A stretch of DNA of 64,000 nt from Azorinus chamasolen (GCA_963576725.1 OY755242.1:3489593-3553592), one strand, 5' to 3'. Shown: positions 10,860-21,834, counted from the first letter of the stretch. The notes: generated by a model from the sequence alone, not told the origin. Numbers and translations: made by a program.

Positions 10860-11248
10860 AAAGAAATACTGCAATATAAAAAAGAACAGTAATTCAAATA
10901 ACCTATGCGCAGATGACTGCATTTTAAAACTTTGTACGATTTTGACAAAAGAAATGAAGAGCCGACTATCGATTACGAACAAAACCAAAATATAAATAAG
11001 GAATTCAATCTTGAACTATATCATAATTTTAATGAAAATGAATTTAAACAATGTGATTTTTCCATAAGAAAAATCACAAAGTAACATGCCCAGATGAAAT
11101 ATGTGCTGAACTTATCAAAAACCCGTATGAAATAATTTCTCCGTTATTACTAAACTTTTACAACAGGATATTTGAGATAGCAGAGTACCCATTAAACTGT
11201 AGTAAAAGCATTATATCACCGATATTCAAAGGCGGTGAAAAACAGTAA
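10860..11248 (+). mobile_element. LINE reverse transcriptase, inverted 5' piece
   Basis: The plus strand encodes an upstream reverse-transcriptase palm segment: CPDEICAELIKNPYEIISPL, then LLNFYNRIFEIAEYP, then IISPIFKGGEKQ and a stop (frame from 11,087). This is the PDGI...PLLL.LFN...G.FP...I.PIFK.GD block that precedes the catalytic YADD in LINE ORF2. Its orientation is opposite to the adjacent LINE 3' portion, as expected for a 5' inversion at insertion. Confidence 0.75.
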
Positions 11249-11760
11249 TTGCTGGTAATCGCTTCCAGTCGTGCGAGCATATTTCAGTCGAAGGGAGGTT
11301 GTTGATCATGCACAACAACCTCCTTTCGATCGAACTAGTCGCCAGTGGTATTTAAGTAATCGAGCGACCGTCGTACGAATGTCTTGAATGAGACATTTAG
11401 TCGCAGATAGTCTTTTTCTAAGTCGTGAACCGATTGTACGACTGTCAACGACCTTTCTACAATTACTAACGACTGTCGTGCGATCACCCGCGACAGGCTA
11501 AATATTACGTGCGACTAGGTATAGCCCACGTGGCCATACAGCTATTTACTCTGGTCCGTCAAGGACCTTTCTTCATATAACTGTTTGATCGCGCTGGTGT
11601 AAATCGACATGATACCATGTAGACGATCGCCTGTTTCAGAGGTAATCGGTGGCCTTTAACGATTGCAAGCGCTAGTGGGACTGTAGTCTAAGGTGTTTTA
11701 ACCTCTGTCGTACGAATTTTGCATTTAGAAATCATTGTTGCACAACATATTATAGAGTAT
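11249..11760. repeat. CpG-rich block with GTCGTRCGA motifs
   Basis: Unusually CpG-rich for this window. GTCGTGCGA, GTCGTACGAA, TGTACGACTGTC and similar motifs recur about six times in both orientations. A short perfect hairpin, GGAGGTTGTT ... AACAACCTCC, lies at about 11,295-11,324. Probably a repeat element of unknown class; no termini could be fixed. Confidence 0.5.
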
Positions 11761-12216
11761 GTGTTGATTTCGGTTGATTTCTTAATTAATGACGAACTAA
11801 ACTTTAATCGTACTCTTCAAAATAAGCACAGACAATGGTGTATGTCTGTAGCCTCAATATGAGTTTTGTCCAATTTAAAATGAACGTTCCCCAGCATGAT
11901 GTATAATTTCGGCATGATAGTTTAAATCACATTAAACACACACTAAGAAAATAGTTGTAAACAGATTCTGGTTAGGAAATCAAGTTTCGATTAGAGCGAT
12001 TTGAATATGAAAATCTTAATAGTGAGATATAATTTGCTACAATCCAAATCAAAATCGCTTTCTCGAGGGAATATCACTTAATCCGGTGCTATGGGACGTG
12101 AGTAGTGTTGCACTTTTAGACACTGCTCGTGAACATACTCAATGAAACCGAGTCTGTAATCTCTTTTCGCACTGCTGTTTTTGTATTCGAAGGATCTCGT
12201 ATCTTTAGAATTGTTG
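11761..12216. other. Unassigned intergenic sequence
   Basis: AT-rich, no gene or repeat recognised. Confidence 0.5.
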
Positions 12217-12424
12217 TACAGTGAAACCCCTCTAAACCGGAATTCTAGTAGATAAGAATGTAGATGCTTATAGGCAGGTGGCTGCTTCATGCAGGGTGAA
12301 AGTCATGCAGAAAGCTCCTCTAGGAGCTTTCTGCATGACGTTCACCCTGCATGAAGCTGCCACCTGTCTCCAAGACCGATATTTATACCAAATTTAACGT
12401 CCGGTTTAGAGGGTTTTTACTGTA
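12217..12424. mobile_element. TA-flanked hairpin MITE, family A
   Basis: Complete: TACAGTGAAACCCCTCTAAA at the left and TTTAGAGGGTTTTTACTGTA at the right. The long central hairpin has arms GCAGGGTGAAAGTCATGCAG with apex GAAAGCTCCTCTAGGAGC. The TA duplications and CAGTRAAACC ends fit a pogo-like (Tc1/mariner) non-autonomous element. Confidence 0.85.
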
Positions 12425-13572
12425 CTTCACAACAGCAGGTGTACAAGACACCCCGTACACCATTCTCAGTATTGTTATATTTTCTTGTTATTCGGGATCA
12501 TCAGTTTCAATGCCTTTAGTTATGAAAATTGAATACCGCTTACGCCGGTGCCAAGAGACGTCAGTAGTGTAGCTCATGAACAGACTCCGTAAACCCGAGT
12601 CTGCAATGTTTTTCGCATTACTGCCTTTGCTTTCTAATGATCCCCTACCATCAGAGGTGTTGCTCATCCTCGATATTAACACATGGTGGTTCATTGACTG
12701 GGTGCAGTACAGGTTAAACCTTATAACGCCATTGCAAATAGATTAGACCCAGACCAACCAACTCCCGTCTGAACTGCCTGAGCAGGGCCTGCTCTGTTTG
12801 TTTATGGGATAGAAGTACCATCATAAAATGAAATGAATGTATATTTCTGAAGTGATATCCTCTTATATGATTATTCATGAGACGAGCTTACTACTACATG
12901 TATATAGATTCATTTTGTACTACAAGTACAATAATCGTTTAAGCGGATGTGACAAAAGCAGGATATAATTGACATATACACGTCTCGTTCGAGCACACTT
13001 AGCAAAATAAGTGTTAAACCCGATGGTCAATCATTTAATGCTGATAGCTGAAAACATTCCACAAGCATTTGATTTTGGAGAACTTAATAGATAGACTATC
13101 AAACAATATATTATGGTGAGACATTTTAAGACTCACATGGATTAGGACTTTTCGCAGAGTTTCACACGGACCCCACCATACTGTGGATACCGAAAGTGAA
13201 AGGGTGTCTTAAGTGCGGAAAAGAAGCAATCTTGTTTTCGCTGAAACCCCTTATCATAACTCGAAAAAGCGCATCATATTTTGTTTTAAATTCACTTAGG
13301 ATACTCGATATTGGAAGAAATGTGTCTGTGTTAACCAGTTATGATCCTAATAACATACAATACTACCCGCAGGCCCGAGATGTATGCCTGAGTGTGTGGT
13401 GTCAGGATAAAGTTAGGGTATTTCCCAATAAAGTTTAAACGTAGCATTATTGTAGTCATCAGTCTATTATTAGCAATTAAACATGAATCACTAGTACAAT
13501 ATATTTTATAGAAATCTGCAAGAGTGGATTAGATTTTCATGACAGATAGAAATAAGCAGGGCATACTCGAAA
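12425..13572. other. 5' region of the TRIM-like gene
   Basis: A decayed family 1 hairpin lies at 12,730-12,810. An 80-codon frame at 13,196-13,438 has no recognised domain and is not claimed as a gene. AG-ending pyrimidine-poor stretches just before 13,573 could hold an acceptor for a 5'-UTR intron but are not convincing. Confidence 0.45.
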
Positions 13573-15325
13573 ATGAATGAAAAACTGGTCAGTTCCTCCC
13601 TCCTGAAAGGATCGGAGCAGGGATTTGATCTTGTTTGTATTCCGTGCAATAGTGCAGGTATACATTTAGAGGCCGAGGGCTATTGTGTGGATTGTCGTGA
13701 ACATTTATGTACACGGTGTTTGGACTACCATAGAACACTATCCGCATTACAATATCATAAGTTGAAGGATAAGGACAGTATGCCACCGAACCGGAAAGGT
13801 TTTCTAGCCAAAGACATCTGTATTGAACGATGCAACGTACACCAAGATCTTGTCGTTGAGTATTTTTGCCACACCCACCAAGTCCTAGGATGCAATGTCT
13901 GTGTGATGCTTAAGCACAAACAATGTGACGACGTGGCATATATTCCAGAAATATCTGTAGATGTCGAAGAAGGGGACGAATACAAACAATTCACGCAACG
14001 GCTGGGTAAAATTGATCAGAAAATCAGATTGTTTAATAAAATCAGCCAAAGAGAAAATTAATAAATCAGCTTATATTTACTCGAAAGCTCAACAGGACAT
14101 ATCGGCATTCAGGCAAGATATAAACATAGCTCTTGATCAACTTGAAGAAGAACTGAAATCCAAATGTAAGCAATTAAACTCACATAATATTAATACTATG
14201 GAAACAGTCTTCAACAAAGTCAGCCAGGCTCATGACGATTTACAGTCTATATCATCAGAATGTCAAGAATTACTGAGTAGGAAACTATACTGTCAGATCT
14301 TTACAAAGCTGAGAACAGTCGACCTAACAGCACTGCAAGACACACTAAAGGACGTCGAAGATGTAGGTATTTTATACTACAACTTTGAGCCTGTTGAGGA
14401 ACTTGTATTACACGCCGGTGGTGATTCTGGGGATATAATTGGTAGCCTTGGTGTGTTGAATGAAGCCGTATTGGTGAAAAGAAATGACACCCTTGGGGAA
14501 TTAAGGGTTTGGAAACCAAAAGAGTTGAGGGCTGATTATATGACTGATTTTAATGTTAGGACAGATGACAACTCGAGGGAATGCACCATAGAAGGAATCA
14601 CTCTTTTGTCGAAACATAAGCTTGTTGTCACTGACCCGGAGAATGAAACAGTGAAACTCCTTGATTTAGTTAATAAAAAGGTAGCATCTGAACTTAAACC
14701 TGAAAAGTACCCGTTTGCAGTCACAACAATCGAAAATGAAAAGGTTGCAGTCACTCTAACATTGGCCGAAAAAATCCTATTTCTGAGATGTGACAACGGA
14801 CTTGTGATTGATACAGATGTCAGTACTAAGGGCCATTGTCGTGGAATTGCCTACTACCAGGAAAAACTTGTAGTGACATTCGAAAAACCAAGTAAAGTGG
14901 AGATACTGAACTTGACTGGAGACGTTCTGCAAAGCTTTGAGAACGATAATCAAGGACACCAATTGTTCATCAATCCCCAATGTGTAACTGTGTACACTGG
15001 TGTCCCGTCTATATATGTATCTGACTTGGGTACTCATAGTCTCATCAAACTTTCCATGGATGGACGGATACAGGCAGTATATAATGATGAACTGAGCAGT
15101 CCATATCAGTGTGTGATAGATACAACAGGAGTAGTTTATCTATGTGGAAGAGATTCCAATAACATCCATCTACTGACCACAGAGTGCACAAAGGTTAAGA
15201 CTATTCTGTCTAATACAGCTGGACTGAGGTGTCCGCGTTCAATATGTTACTCTGAGGCCACACGGCAACTGTATGTTGGAATGTACTGGAATGATAATAT
15301 CAAGGTTTATCACATGAATGTCTGA
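13573..15325 (+). CDS. TRIM-like protein: two B-boxes, coiled coil, NHL-like beta-propeller; one frameshift
   Basis: The reading starts at ATG 13,573 (frame 1) and continues in frame 2 after about 14,040 to TGA 15,323-15,325, some 583 residues in total. B-box 1 ligands: C22, C25, C38, C41, C46, C49, H53/H62. B-box 2 ligands: C87, H90, C99, H102, C107, C110, H115, C118. A charged coiled coil covers roughly residues 130-240. From about residue 280 come blades with repeated LVVT / IYVSD / VYLCG strand motifs resembling an NHL-type propeller. There is no RING finger, as in many of the expanded bivalve TRIM-like genes, which are thought to act as ligand-recognition scaffolds. Frame 1 ends 20 bases after an A4 run at 14,038-14,041; losing one A would make the two frames continuous. 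The coding exon is intronless. It may be a sequencing error, a recent null allele or a young pseudogene; the rest of the frame is undamaged over 1.7 kb. A relic of the same family is at 9.42 kb. Confidence 0.85.
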
Positions 15326-15486
15326 GGGTGACGTTGCATACGTTGTTCATGAGTTAGCATGCATATTCATAGAAAGCAAAGTCATGACAGTGATACTTAT
15401 TGCGCGGATGATCGACATAAAAATGCTTTTGTGTTTCCGGTTTATTACGACATGGACACATTGGAAATATCCTAATAACCTTATAT

Positions 15487-15690
15487 TAGTAAAACCCATC
15501 AAAACCGGAATTATATTAGAGACATTAGCTACTCTGAGGCAGGCTGTTGCTTAATACAGGATTAAAGTCATGCAGAAAGCTCATAGAGAAGCTTTCTGCA
15601 TGACTTTCATCCTGCATTAAGTTGCAACCTGTCTCCAAGTCCTCTGTTTATACTAAATTGCAGTTTATACGTCCAATTTAGATGGGTTAT
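15487..15690. mobile_element. TA-type hairpin MITE, family A, decayed ends
   Basis: AGTAAAACCCATCAAAACCG at the left and CCAATTTAGATGGGTTATT at the right, around the GTCATGCAGAAAGCTC hairpin with well preserved arms. Immediately to the right is a GC-rich mini-palindrome (GCGCGGGAGCC ... GGCCCCGCGC). Confidence 0.7.
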
Positions 15691-16184
15691 TGCGCGGGAG
15701 CCTGAAGGCCCCGCGCTTTATATGGAACGCTGGTATTGGAATTTCACTGGTAGGAGGGCTGATTTATCAAGAATTGCGAGTGAATTTTAGTTTGTCTTTA
15801 TGATTATAAGAACATTATGTATGGAATAATACAATTTTATATAGTTGGAAACAGGTTGACATACTTTTTATCAATGTAGAATTGGTTGTTTTTGGAAATG
15901 AAATATTAGAAAATTGCTTCTCCTAGGGCAGGGCTAATAAAAATGTTATTACCGCAGCGGAAGGGTCATCAACGATAACAGCCGAGTAAATGACTAAAAT
16001 GTTGCGGAACTGACAACTTTCGTATTCGGGGCAATACGCTTATGACAACCGTTTAAATCAGGGGCGGGGCTTAATTAGTAAAGATAGTTTGATGGAAAAT
16101 CAACTAAATTGAGTTTCTAAAGGCACGGAAATGAAGAGCGTTTGTTGGTTACTATGGCAATCCGACTGAAATTGCTGCTTTTTA
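15691..16184. other. Unassigned intergenic sequence
   Basis: Apart from the GC-rich mini-palindrome at its start nothing is recognised. Confidence 0.45.
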
Positions 16185-16360
16185 ATAATAATAATAATTA
16201 TAATAATTTTATTTGGCAAGTAAACACAACATAGCAATTTTATACAAAAGTATCCAAAAATATATGTACAATACAACTGTGAAATTAATCCGTCTAAAAT
16301 GTAAGAGATCCAGGGGTAAGATCGTGATGGCCGACTCTGCAATCCAGAAAACGATAACAC
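16185..16360 (-). mobile_element. LINE-like 3' tail
   Basis: Read on the minus strand the segment ends with GCCAAATAAAATTATTATAA and ATTATTATTATT, the A/T-triplet tail seen on CR1/L2-like LINEs. No ORF remains, so the assignment rests on the tail alone. Confidence 0.45.
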
Positions 16361-16890
16361 TATCTTTACGGAAATGAGTGTTCGAACTTTAGACCTTTAA
16401 TAAGCTGTGCACTTGAGAAAATGTTCAGATTAGAAATCAGATATCTTTGTACATATGCTATTATAAAATACCAGCTTATAAATGTTCATGATGTCTTTAT
16501 TTCTTACATGAATATTTAACAAGATGGGGGATAAGGTGTCTAGTGTGAGACTGGAAGGGTTATTGTATAACTAAGACGTTTCAAGGATCCTTTATGGTGA
16601 AATGGAAGAATTGTGTTATGTTACTAAAGCCATAGGAGTAATACAAACATTTTTTTTTATATAAAACACAATTATTCTTATTCATTATTCAGTAATCCGC
16701 GCCTTTGATGCTTTGCATCAATGGTTTTCTTGTGCTGTACTCTAACAAACACATGGGATAGTCCTGGATGATACGTTTTACCTCGCTACGTGGTCTGTAC
16801 TATTTCCTATTATTATACCTCACGTGGCATTCAAATACAAATTTTCCATATATCTGCCATGAAACAATTTGTCTGTTCCTTGAAAAATTA
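16361..16890. other. Unassigned intergenic sequence
   Basis: No gene. Partial MITE-like text near 16,480-16,530 (TGATGTCTTTATTTCTTACATGAATATT). Confidence 0.4.
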
Positions 16891-17380
16891 CCTCGTGAAG
16901 GCAACAGTACGTCTAGATCAATAAGCGCCTATTAAATTGTGTGCGTGACGTCATCCTACTGACGTCATCTGATGCTTGCAATCTGATCAACGAACGTCAA
17001 TGACAGTTGTTTTTGTTTAATTATTTGATAAATGTAGCGTTATGCGACTATTTCGAAAGCGTATCTGTTAAGATTGGACAGTGAAAAGGACTCCGCCAGT
17101 ATTTAACGTGTAATGAATAGAAGTGTGAAGCTGTTCCATGATTCTTAAGCAGAAAATACAATTTTTGTTTCAAATTGTTGTCACTGAACAAATCTTTTTG
17201 CTGACGAAATTGATTGTGCTGTTCAGTATAATAAAATAAATATCACACCCTGTGGAGAGCAACAGCATGTATTGTCAACCCTCGGTATGGCAATGTACAC
17301 CTCGGCTAACGCCTCGGTGAACATTACCAACATCGGGTTGACAATACGTGCTGTCGCTCTCCATAGGGAGTGATATTTAC
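16891..17380. repeat. 490-bp tandem unit, copy 1
   Basis: Shares AACAGTACGTCTAGATCA, GACTCCGCCAGTATTTAACG, CGTGTAATGAATAGAAGTGT and TATAATAAAATAAATATCAC with the next unit. It ends in a hairpin with arms GAGAGCAACAGCATGTATTG and CAATACGTGCTGTCGCTCTC. The hairpin plus AT-rich body suggests a repeat element and not a gene. Confidence 0.8.
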
Positions 17381-17410
17381 ATGTATATACTGTTCCATGC
17401 AGTATTATCT

Positions 17411-17890
17411 CCTGCGGGCAACATTACGTCTAGATCAGTGAGCGCTTATTGAATTGTATGCGTGGCGTCATCCGACTGGCGCCATCGGACGCTTGTAATA
17501 TGATTACCAAACGCCGCTTTTACAGGTTTTGTCTTGGTTTATAATTTGAGAAATGTGTAGGAGGATCTGTCAAGATTGTACAGTGAAAGGTCTCCGCCAC
17601 TACCAAACGTGTAATGAATAGAAGTGTTCAGCTGTTCCGTGAGTTTTAAGCACCGATTATAACTTTTGTTTCAAACTGTTTATTGTCGTCATTGAATAAA
17701 TATTTTTGCTGATGAAATTGATTGTGATGTTTGGTATAATAAAATAAATATCACATCCCATGAAAGGCGATAGCACGTATTGTCAACCCGCGGTATGGTA
17801 ATATCCACCCCGGCTTAAGCTTCGATAGCCATTTCCAACCTCGAGTTGACAATACGTGCTGTCGACCTCCATAGGATGTGGTATTTGTAT
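17411..17890. repeat. 490-bp tandem unit, copy 2
   Basis: Direct repeat of the preceding unit at roughly 80 percent identity by eye, with the same terminal hairpin (GCACGTATTGTCAACCC ... GTTGACAATACGTGCTGTCG). Only about 30 bp separate the two. Confidence 0.8.
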
Positions 17891-18231
17891 ACTACATCAG
17901 TCTAATCAGAATTGGGTCAAATTGACTTCATATGGTTTACAAATCCGCAGATGGGCGATATTGGATAGGATTTATGAGACAAATCCTCTTTGCCTAAACA
18001 GGGTTAAATGCTTTGACCCTTGGATATTGGAACAGAGATAGGAATAACTGTTACTCTGAGAATTGCAACAGATGCCACTATTTGCTGACACCTTTTGACG
18101 CATCGTAATGTAGGTTAAAGATGAAATTTGCGTGTGTGTTTGAAATTTTGCATAAACAATATTAATTCAGAATATGAATCTCTAGGAGTTTAAACAAGCT
18201 TACTGCTAAAGAATCGGATCTATATTATCTC

Positions 18232-18485
18232 TTAACTCTTTCCGCCATCAATACGCCTTTCTACGTATTTGCAAACAGAGAAGATCTATATGAGCCATCT
18301 GATCAGGATCTGCTCTGTTTGCTAGTGGAATAGGATAGATCTGATTATATAGTTAATACTTAGGCCAATTTTCCTGTGTTAACATGCCATATTAAAGATT
18401 AATCTAATTAATAGTCACTTAATGTGGTTAATCTGGTTAATTTTCACTTCATTTCTTACATGAATATTTATGGAGTAAAATGTTA
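18232..18485 (+). mobile_element. TTAA hairpin MITE, family 1b
   Basis: Starts TTAACTCTTTCCGCC and ends ATGGAGTAAAATGTTAC. Contains TTTGCAAACAGAGAAGATC, GATCAGGATCTGCTCTGTTT and the tail with TACATGAATATTTATGGAG. Confidence 0.75.
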
Positions 18486-18785
18486 CGCAAACAGAGTGAA
18501 CACTTATACTACTCCTGTAGCTCTCGTCTGATCTGAATCTACTCACTTTGCAACGGATTCAAAATGTGTATCTAGCATGCATATGAATAAATAACGACTG
18601 CCTTGTATGTTGTACATTGAATTACCGTGCATGGTATTTTGCCTATACTGTAGGACCTGTCTTAAGCGGCCATCAACCGTGTCTAGTTATGGATATGTAA
18701 AGCAGAAGGTAGCTTAACGCCGATCAAAAGTAATGCAGAAAGCTCCTATCAATGCTTTCTGTACTTGTACTACTTTTGTCATGCA

Positions 18786-19001
18786 TTAACCCTTTCACTG
18801 CCAAACTCTGTCGTCTGCTAACTTTGTCGTCTACTACAAAATTTCATTCTTTTGATTTTCTTCATATTTTTTTTCAAAAACATAGTAACAGTAACAAACA
18901 GTTTGGATCCTGATGAGACGCCGAGTTACTCGGCGTCTCATTTGGATCCAAACTGTTTGCATAGGTAATCACAGATCCGGCATTGGCAGCGAAAGGCTTA
19001 A
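18786..19001 (+). mobile_element. TTAA hairpin MITE, family 3
   Basis: TTAACCCTTTCACTGCC to GGCAGCGAAAGGCTTAA. The core hairpin is perfect: AACAGTTTGGATCCTGATGA, GACGCCGAGTTACTCGGCGT, CTCATTTGGATCCAAACTGT. The element carries GTCGTCTGCTAACTTTGTCG near the left end. Standard length is 215 bp, shared with two other copies in the window. Confidence 0.85.
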
Positions 19002-19229
19002 ACAACCATCTGCTGTTTAACAGAGTAGACCGGGATCCTATAGGTGCCGTCTAATCAGTGTCTGCTCTGTTTGCTTATGCTATAATATAGATATAATTCT
19101 ACAGTTTCTGTCATGGCCAAATGCTATTAATAGCTATGTCCATCTGCTATTAGAACAAATTAATCTTATTAATATTACTGATATGTCATGATTATTTCGT
19201 ACATGAATATTCTTGAAGGAATGGGTTAA
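18998..19229 (+). mobile_element. TTAA hairpin MITE, family 1b
   Basis: Shares the TTAA that closes the family 3 copy on its left and ends GAAGGAATGGGTTAA. Contains ACAGAGTAGACCGGGATCC, GTGTCTGCTCTGTTTGC and the CTACAGTTTCTGTCATGGCC tail. Confidence 0.75.
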
Positions 19230-19240
19230 GAACCTTATGT

Positions 19241-19455
19241 TTAACCCTTTCGCTGCCAATGCCGGGTCTGTGATTACCTATGCAAACAGTTCGGATCCAG
19301 ATGAGACGCCGAGTACCTCGGCGTCTCATCAGGATCCAAACTGTTTGTTACTGTTACTATGTTTTTGAAACAAACATGAAGAAAATCAAAAAAATGGAAA
19401 TTTGTAGCAGACGACAAAGTTACCAGACGACTGAGTTTGGCAGTGAAAGGGTTAA
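19241..19455 (-). mobile_element. TTAA hairpin MITE, family 3, inverted
   Basis: The same 215-bp element as at 18,786 in opposite orientation: TTAACCCTTTCGCTGCC to GGCAGTGAAAGGGTTAA, with an intact GATCCAGATGAGACGCCGAG hairpin. It closes the nested cluster at TTAA 19,452-19,455. Confidence 0.85.
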
Positions 19456-19490
19456 TAAATGAATTGCCGCCTAAGCCATGTTGTACTGTA

Positions 19491-20628
19491 TGTATACCGG
19501 TGTGCGTTTTTAATAAGTAATGAATGATTAAATATATAGCTTTGTGGCAGTGGCAAGAAATTAAAGATATGTACATAATTTTTATATCTGGTGATTTTGA
19601 AACTGGGTTATAGCATAATACGTACATAAATATTGGTATATAAATTTGATCATAAACAAGAACACACATATACGGACATTGCTAGGCAAGGTTTCATAAT
19701 ACTAAGACTAAGTATAGGGCAAAATCCACAGGGCAAACTCACAGTGTTCTTCTGTGTTTGAATTATCACTTTATTCCTTAAATACGCCTTTTTATACATT
19801 TGCAAACAGTGAAGATCCAGATCAGACATCTGACCAGGATTTGTTTCATTTACGTATGGAATTTGTGGCTTCTAGTAAACAGTGTGAAGCCAGAGATCAT
19901 CTTTTATAGCCATCCGTCAGTGTCTACTCGCGTCTTCGTTGTTTGACGGTAATCAAATACCACAGAATTTCTCAGACACTGGTCATGACGTGGCTGTTGG
20001 TCTGGGTCTGCACCGTTTGCAAAACCATTCCAGGTGAATGTGATGTGTAGACCGGATCAAGCGGCTAGGCTACTGTAGGAGTCGGCTGATCTGGATGTCT
20101 CCTGTTTGCTTACATGTGCTTTAATATGTATCTGATTATTCAGTTTCTACCATAGATTATACTTCCCGTACTTATATGTCATTATATAATTTTAATTAAT
20201 TATTGATATTCGTGATGTCATCATATCTTACAGGAATATTCACTGACTTCAGGGTTAATTCGTGGTATCATGTCATTCTTGAATCATTAAGTAAGTGTAG
20301 GCCGGAAATTTACACAAAACGACTTATTTTCCTGTTTCAGTACATGCCTATGAGGACGTTATTTCAAGTTTCGGTTTGAATGACAATTGTTGAAGCGATT
20401 GGTTGGCCTGACACTGTATCTGGTTTCAATCACCAGTTTAACTGTTAGCCCGTTGTGACAAACCAATGCCAAACCATTACAATACAATTTTACATAGTGA
20501 CCAAGGGTTTGGATCCTGATGATACACAGAGTTACCCCGCGTCGTATCTGGAGCCAAACTGTTTGCAAATATCAGTCAGCCCGTGGATAGCTGAATAAGG
20601 GTTCGTAAGATGCATTAGAACAAACACG
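19491..20628. other. Intergenic sequence with MITE relics
   Basis: Decayed family 1b copies at about 19,775-19,870 and 20,025-20,258 (the latter ends AGGGTTAA), and a family 3 hairpin half at 20,505-20,577 (GGTTTGGATCCTGATGATAC ... GAGCCAAACTGTTTGC). No gene recognised. Confidence 0.55.
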
Positions 20629-20824
20629 CAGTAACCCCCTCCTCTAAACTACAAGTCTAATAGAGAAAATTAGGTCATTTTAGGAAGGTGACTGCTTAAT
20701 GCAGGATGAAAATCATGCTGTAAGCTCCTTTCGGTGCTTTCTGTCTGACTTTAAAACTGCATTAAGCTACCACCTGTCTGAAAGATCGGCTTTAATGTCC
20801 GGTTTAGATTTTAGGCTTACTGTA
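20629..20824. mobile_element. TA-type hairpin MITE, family A
   Basis: CAGTAACCCCCTCCTCTAAA to GGCTTACTGTA. The hairpin arms GCAGGATGAAAATCATGCTG are moderately diverged. Confidence 0.75.
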
Positions 20825-21023
20825 CAGCCACATGCATTTGTAAATCACCGAATAACATAATGTGATACATGATAAATTATGTTACAATGAAGATCGTATG
20901 TTAAGCAGAATAATGTCAAGTTTAATAGATCTACATTGTTTGTAATGACAGTGTACTAATTGTCCGTAGTGTTAATGTTTTATCTCTGATCTACTGACAA
21001 TCTGCTGGTTATCTTTTGAAAAC

Positions 21024-21440
21024 CTACTGAACGAGTGTCAAATAGCTTGTATCCTGATGGTATGCCCAGTTACGAGTGTCAAATAGCTTGTATCCTGATG
21101 ATATTCCGGGTTACGAGTGTCAAATAGTTTGTATCCTGATGGTATTCCGGGTTACGAGTGTCAAATAGTTTGTATCCTGATGGTATGCCGAGTTACGAGT
21201 GTCAAATAGTTTGTATCCTGATGGTATGCCCAGTTACGAGTGTCAAATAGTTTGTATCCTGATGGTATGCCGAGTTACGAGTGTCAAATAGCTTGTATGC
21301 TGATGGTATGCCGAACTACCAGTGTCAAATAGCTTATATCCTGATGGTATACCGAGTTACGAGTGTCAAATAGCTTTATCCTGATGGTATTCCGAGTTAC
21401 GAGTGTCAAATAGATTGTATGCTGATGGTATGCCGAGTTA
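21024..21440. repeat. Minisatellite, 41-bp unit, about ten copies
   Basis: Well-conserved direct units GAGTGTCAAATAGTTTGTAT, CCTGATGGTATGCCGAGTTA, C. The unit contains TTTGTATCCTGATGGTATGC, a diverged half of the family 3 hairpin, so the array may have grown from a MITE arm. Confidence 0.9.
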
Positions 21441-21476
21441 GATCCAGTCTGTTTTCAAATGCTAATCAGGGCATGT

Positions 21477-21726
21477 TTTACCCTTTCCCTCATATAAACG
21501 TGTTTTTACGCATTTGCAAACAGAGTAGAACCAGATCAGATGGTTCCTAGAGGAGCCATCTGATCAGGATCTGCTCTGTTTGCTAATAGAATTTGATAGA
21601 TCTGTTTCGTTGCTTTCTAAAATATCTACAATGTTCCACCTTCCATATTTCTTTATAACTATTTTGTAAATGAATACTCAGTAGGTATTCAAATTTGGAA
21701 TAAACATAGAAGAGGGAAAGGGTTAA
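21477..21726 (+). mobile_element. TTAA hairpin MITE, family 1
   Basis: Full length, TTTACCCTTTCCCTC to GAGGGAAAGGGTTAA. The hairpin AACCAGATCAGATGGTTCCT and its complement are almost perfect, and the full right half is present. Confidence 0.85.
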
Positions 21727-21834
21727 ATTGATGTTGATAGGTTGTCAATATAGAAACACGAGTGATTCATGCTTCGACTACTGTTAAATCAATTAAATAT
21801 GTATTACTGCTACATGCTGAAGAATAGAAGTATG

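Larger units (their letters stand above)
18655..19490. mobile_element. TA-flanked MITE, variant ends, split by three nested TTAA elements
   Basis: Left end TACTGTAGGACCTGTCTTAA GCGGC, right end GCCGCCTAAGCCATGTTGTA CTGTA. The terminal repeats match in about three quarters of positions. Its internal GCATTAA sequence is interrupted at 18,786 by the first of three abutting TTAA elements and resumes at 19,455. The same CTTAAGCGG-type ends occur at 41.85 and 51.99 kb. Confidence 0.7.

Noticed and set aside
13196..13438. 80-codon frame upstream of the TRIM-like gene
   Set aside because: No recognisable motif, no splice continuity shown, and not similar to the TRIM family.
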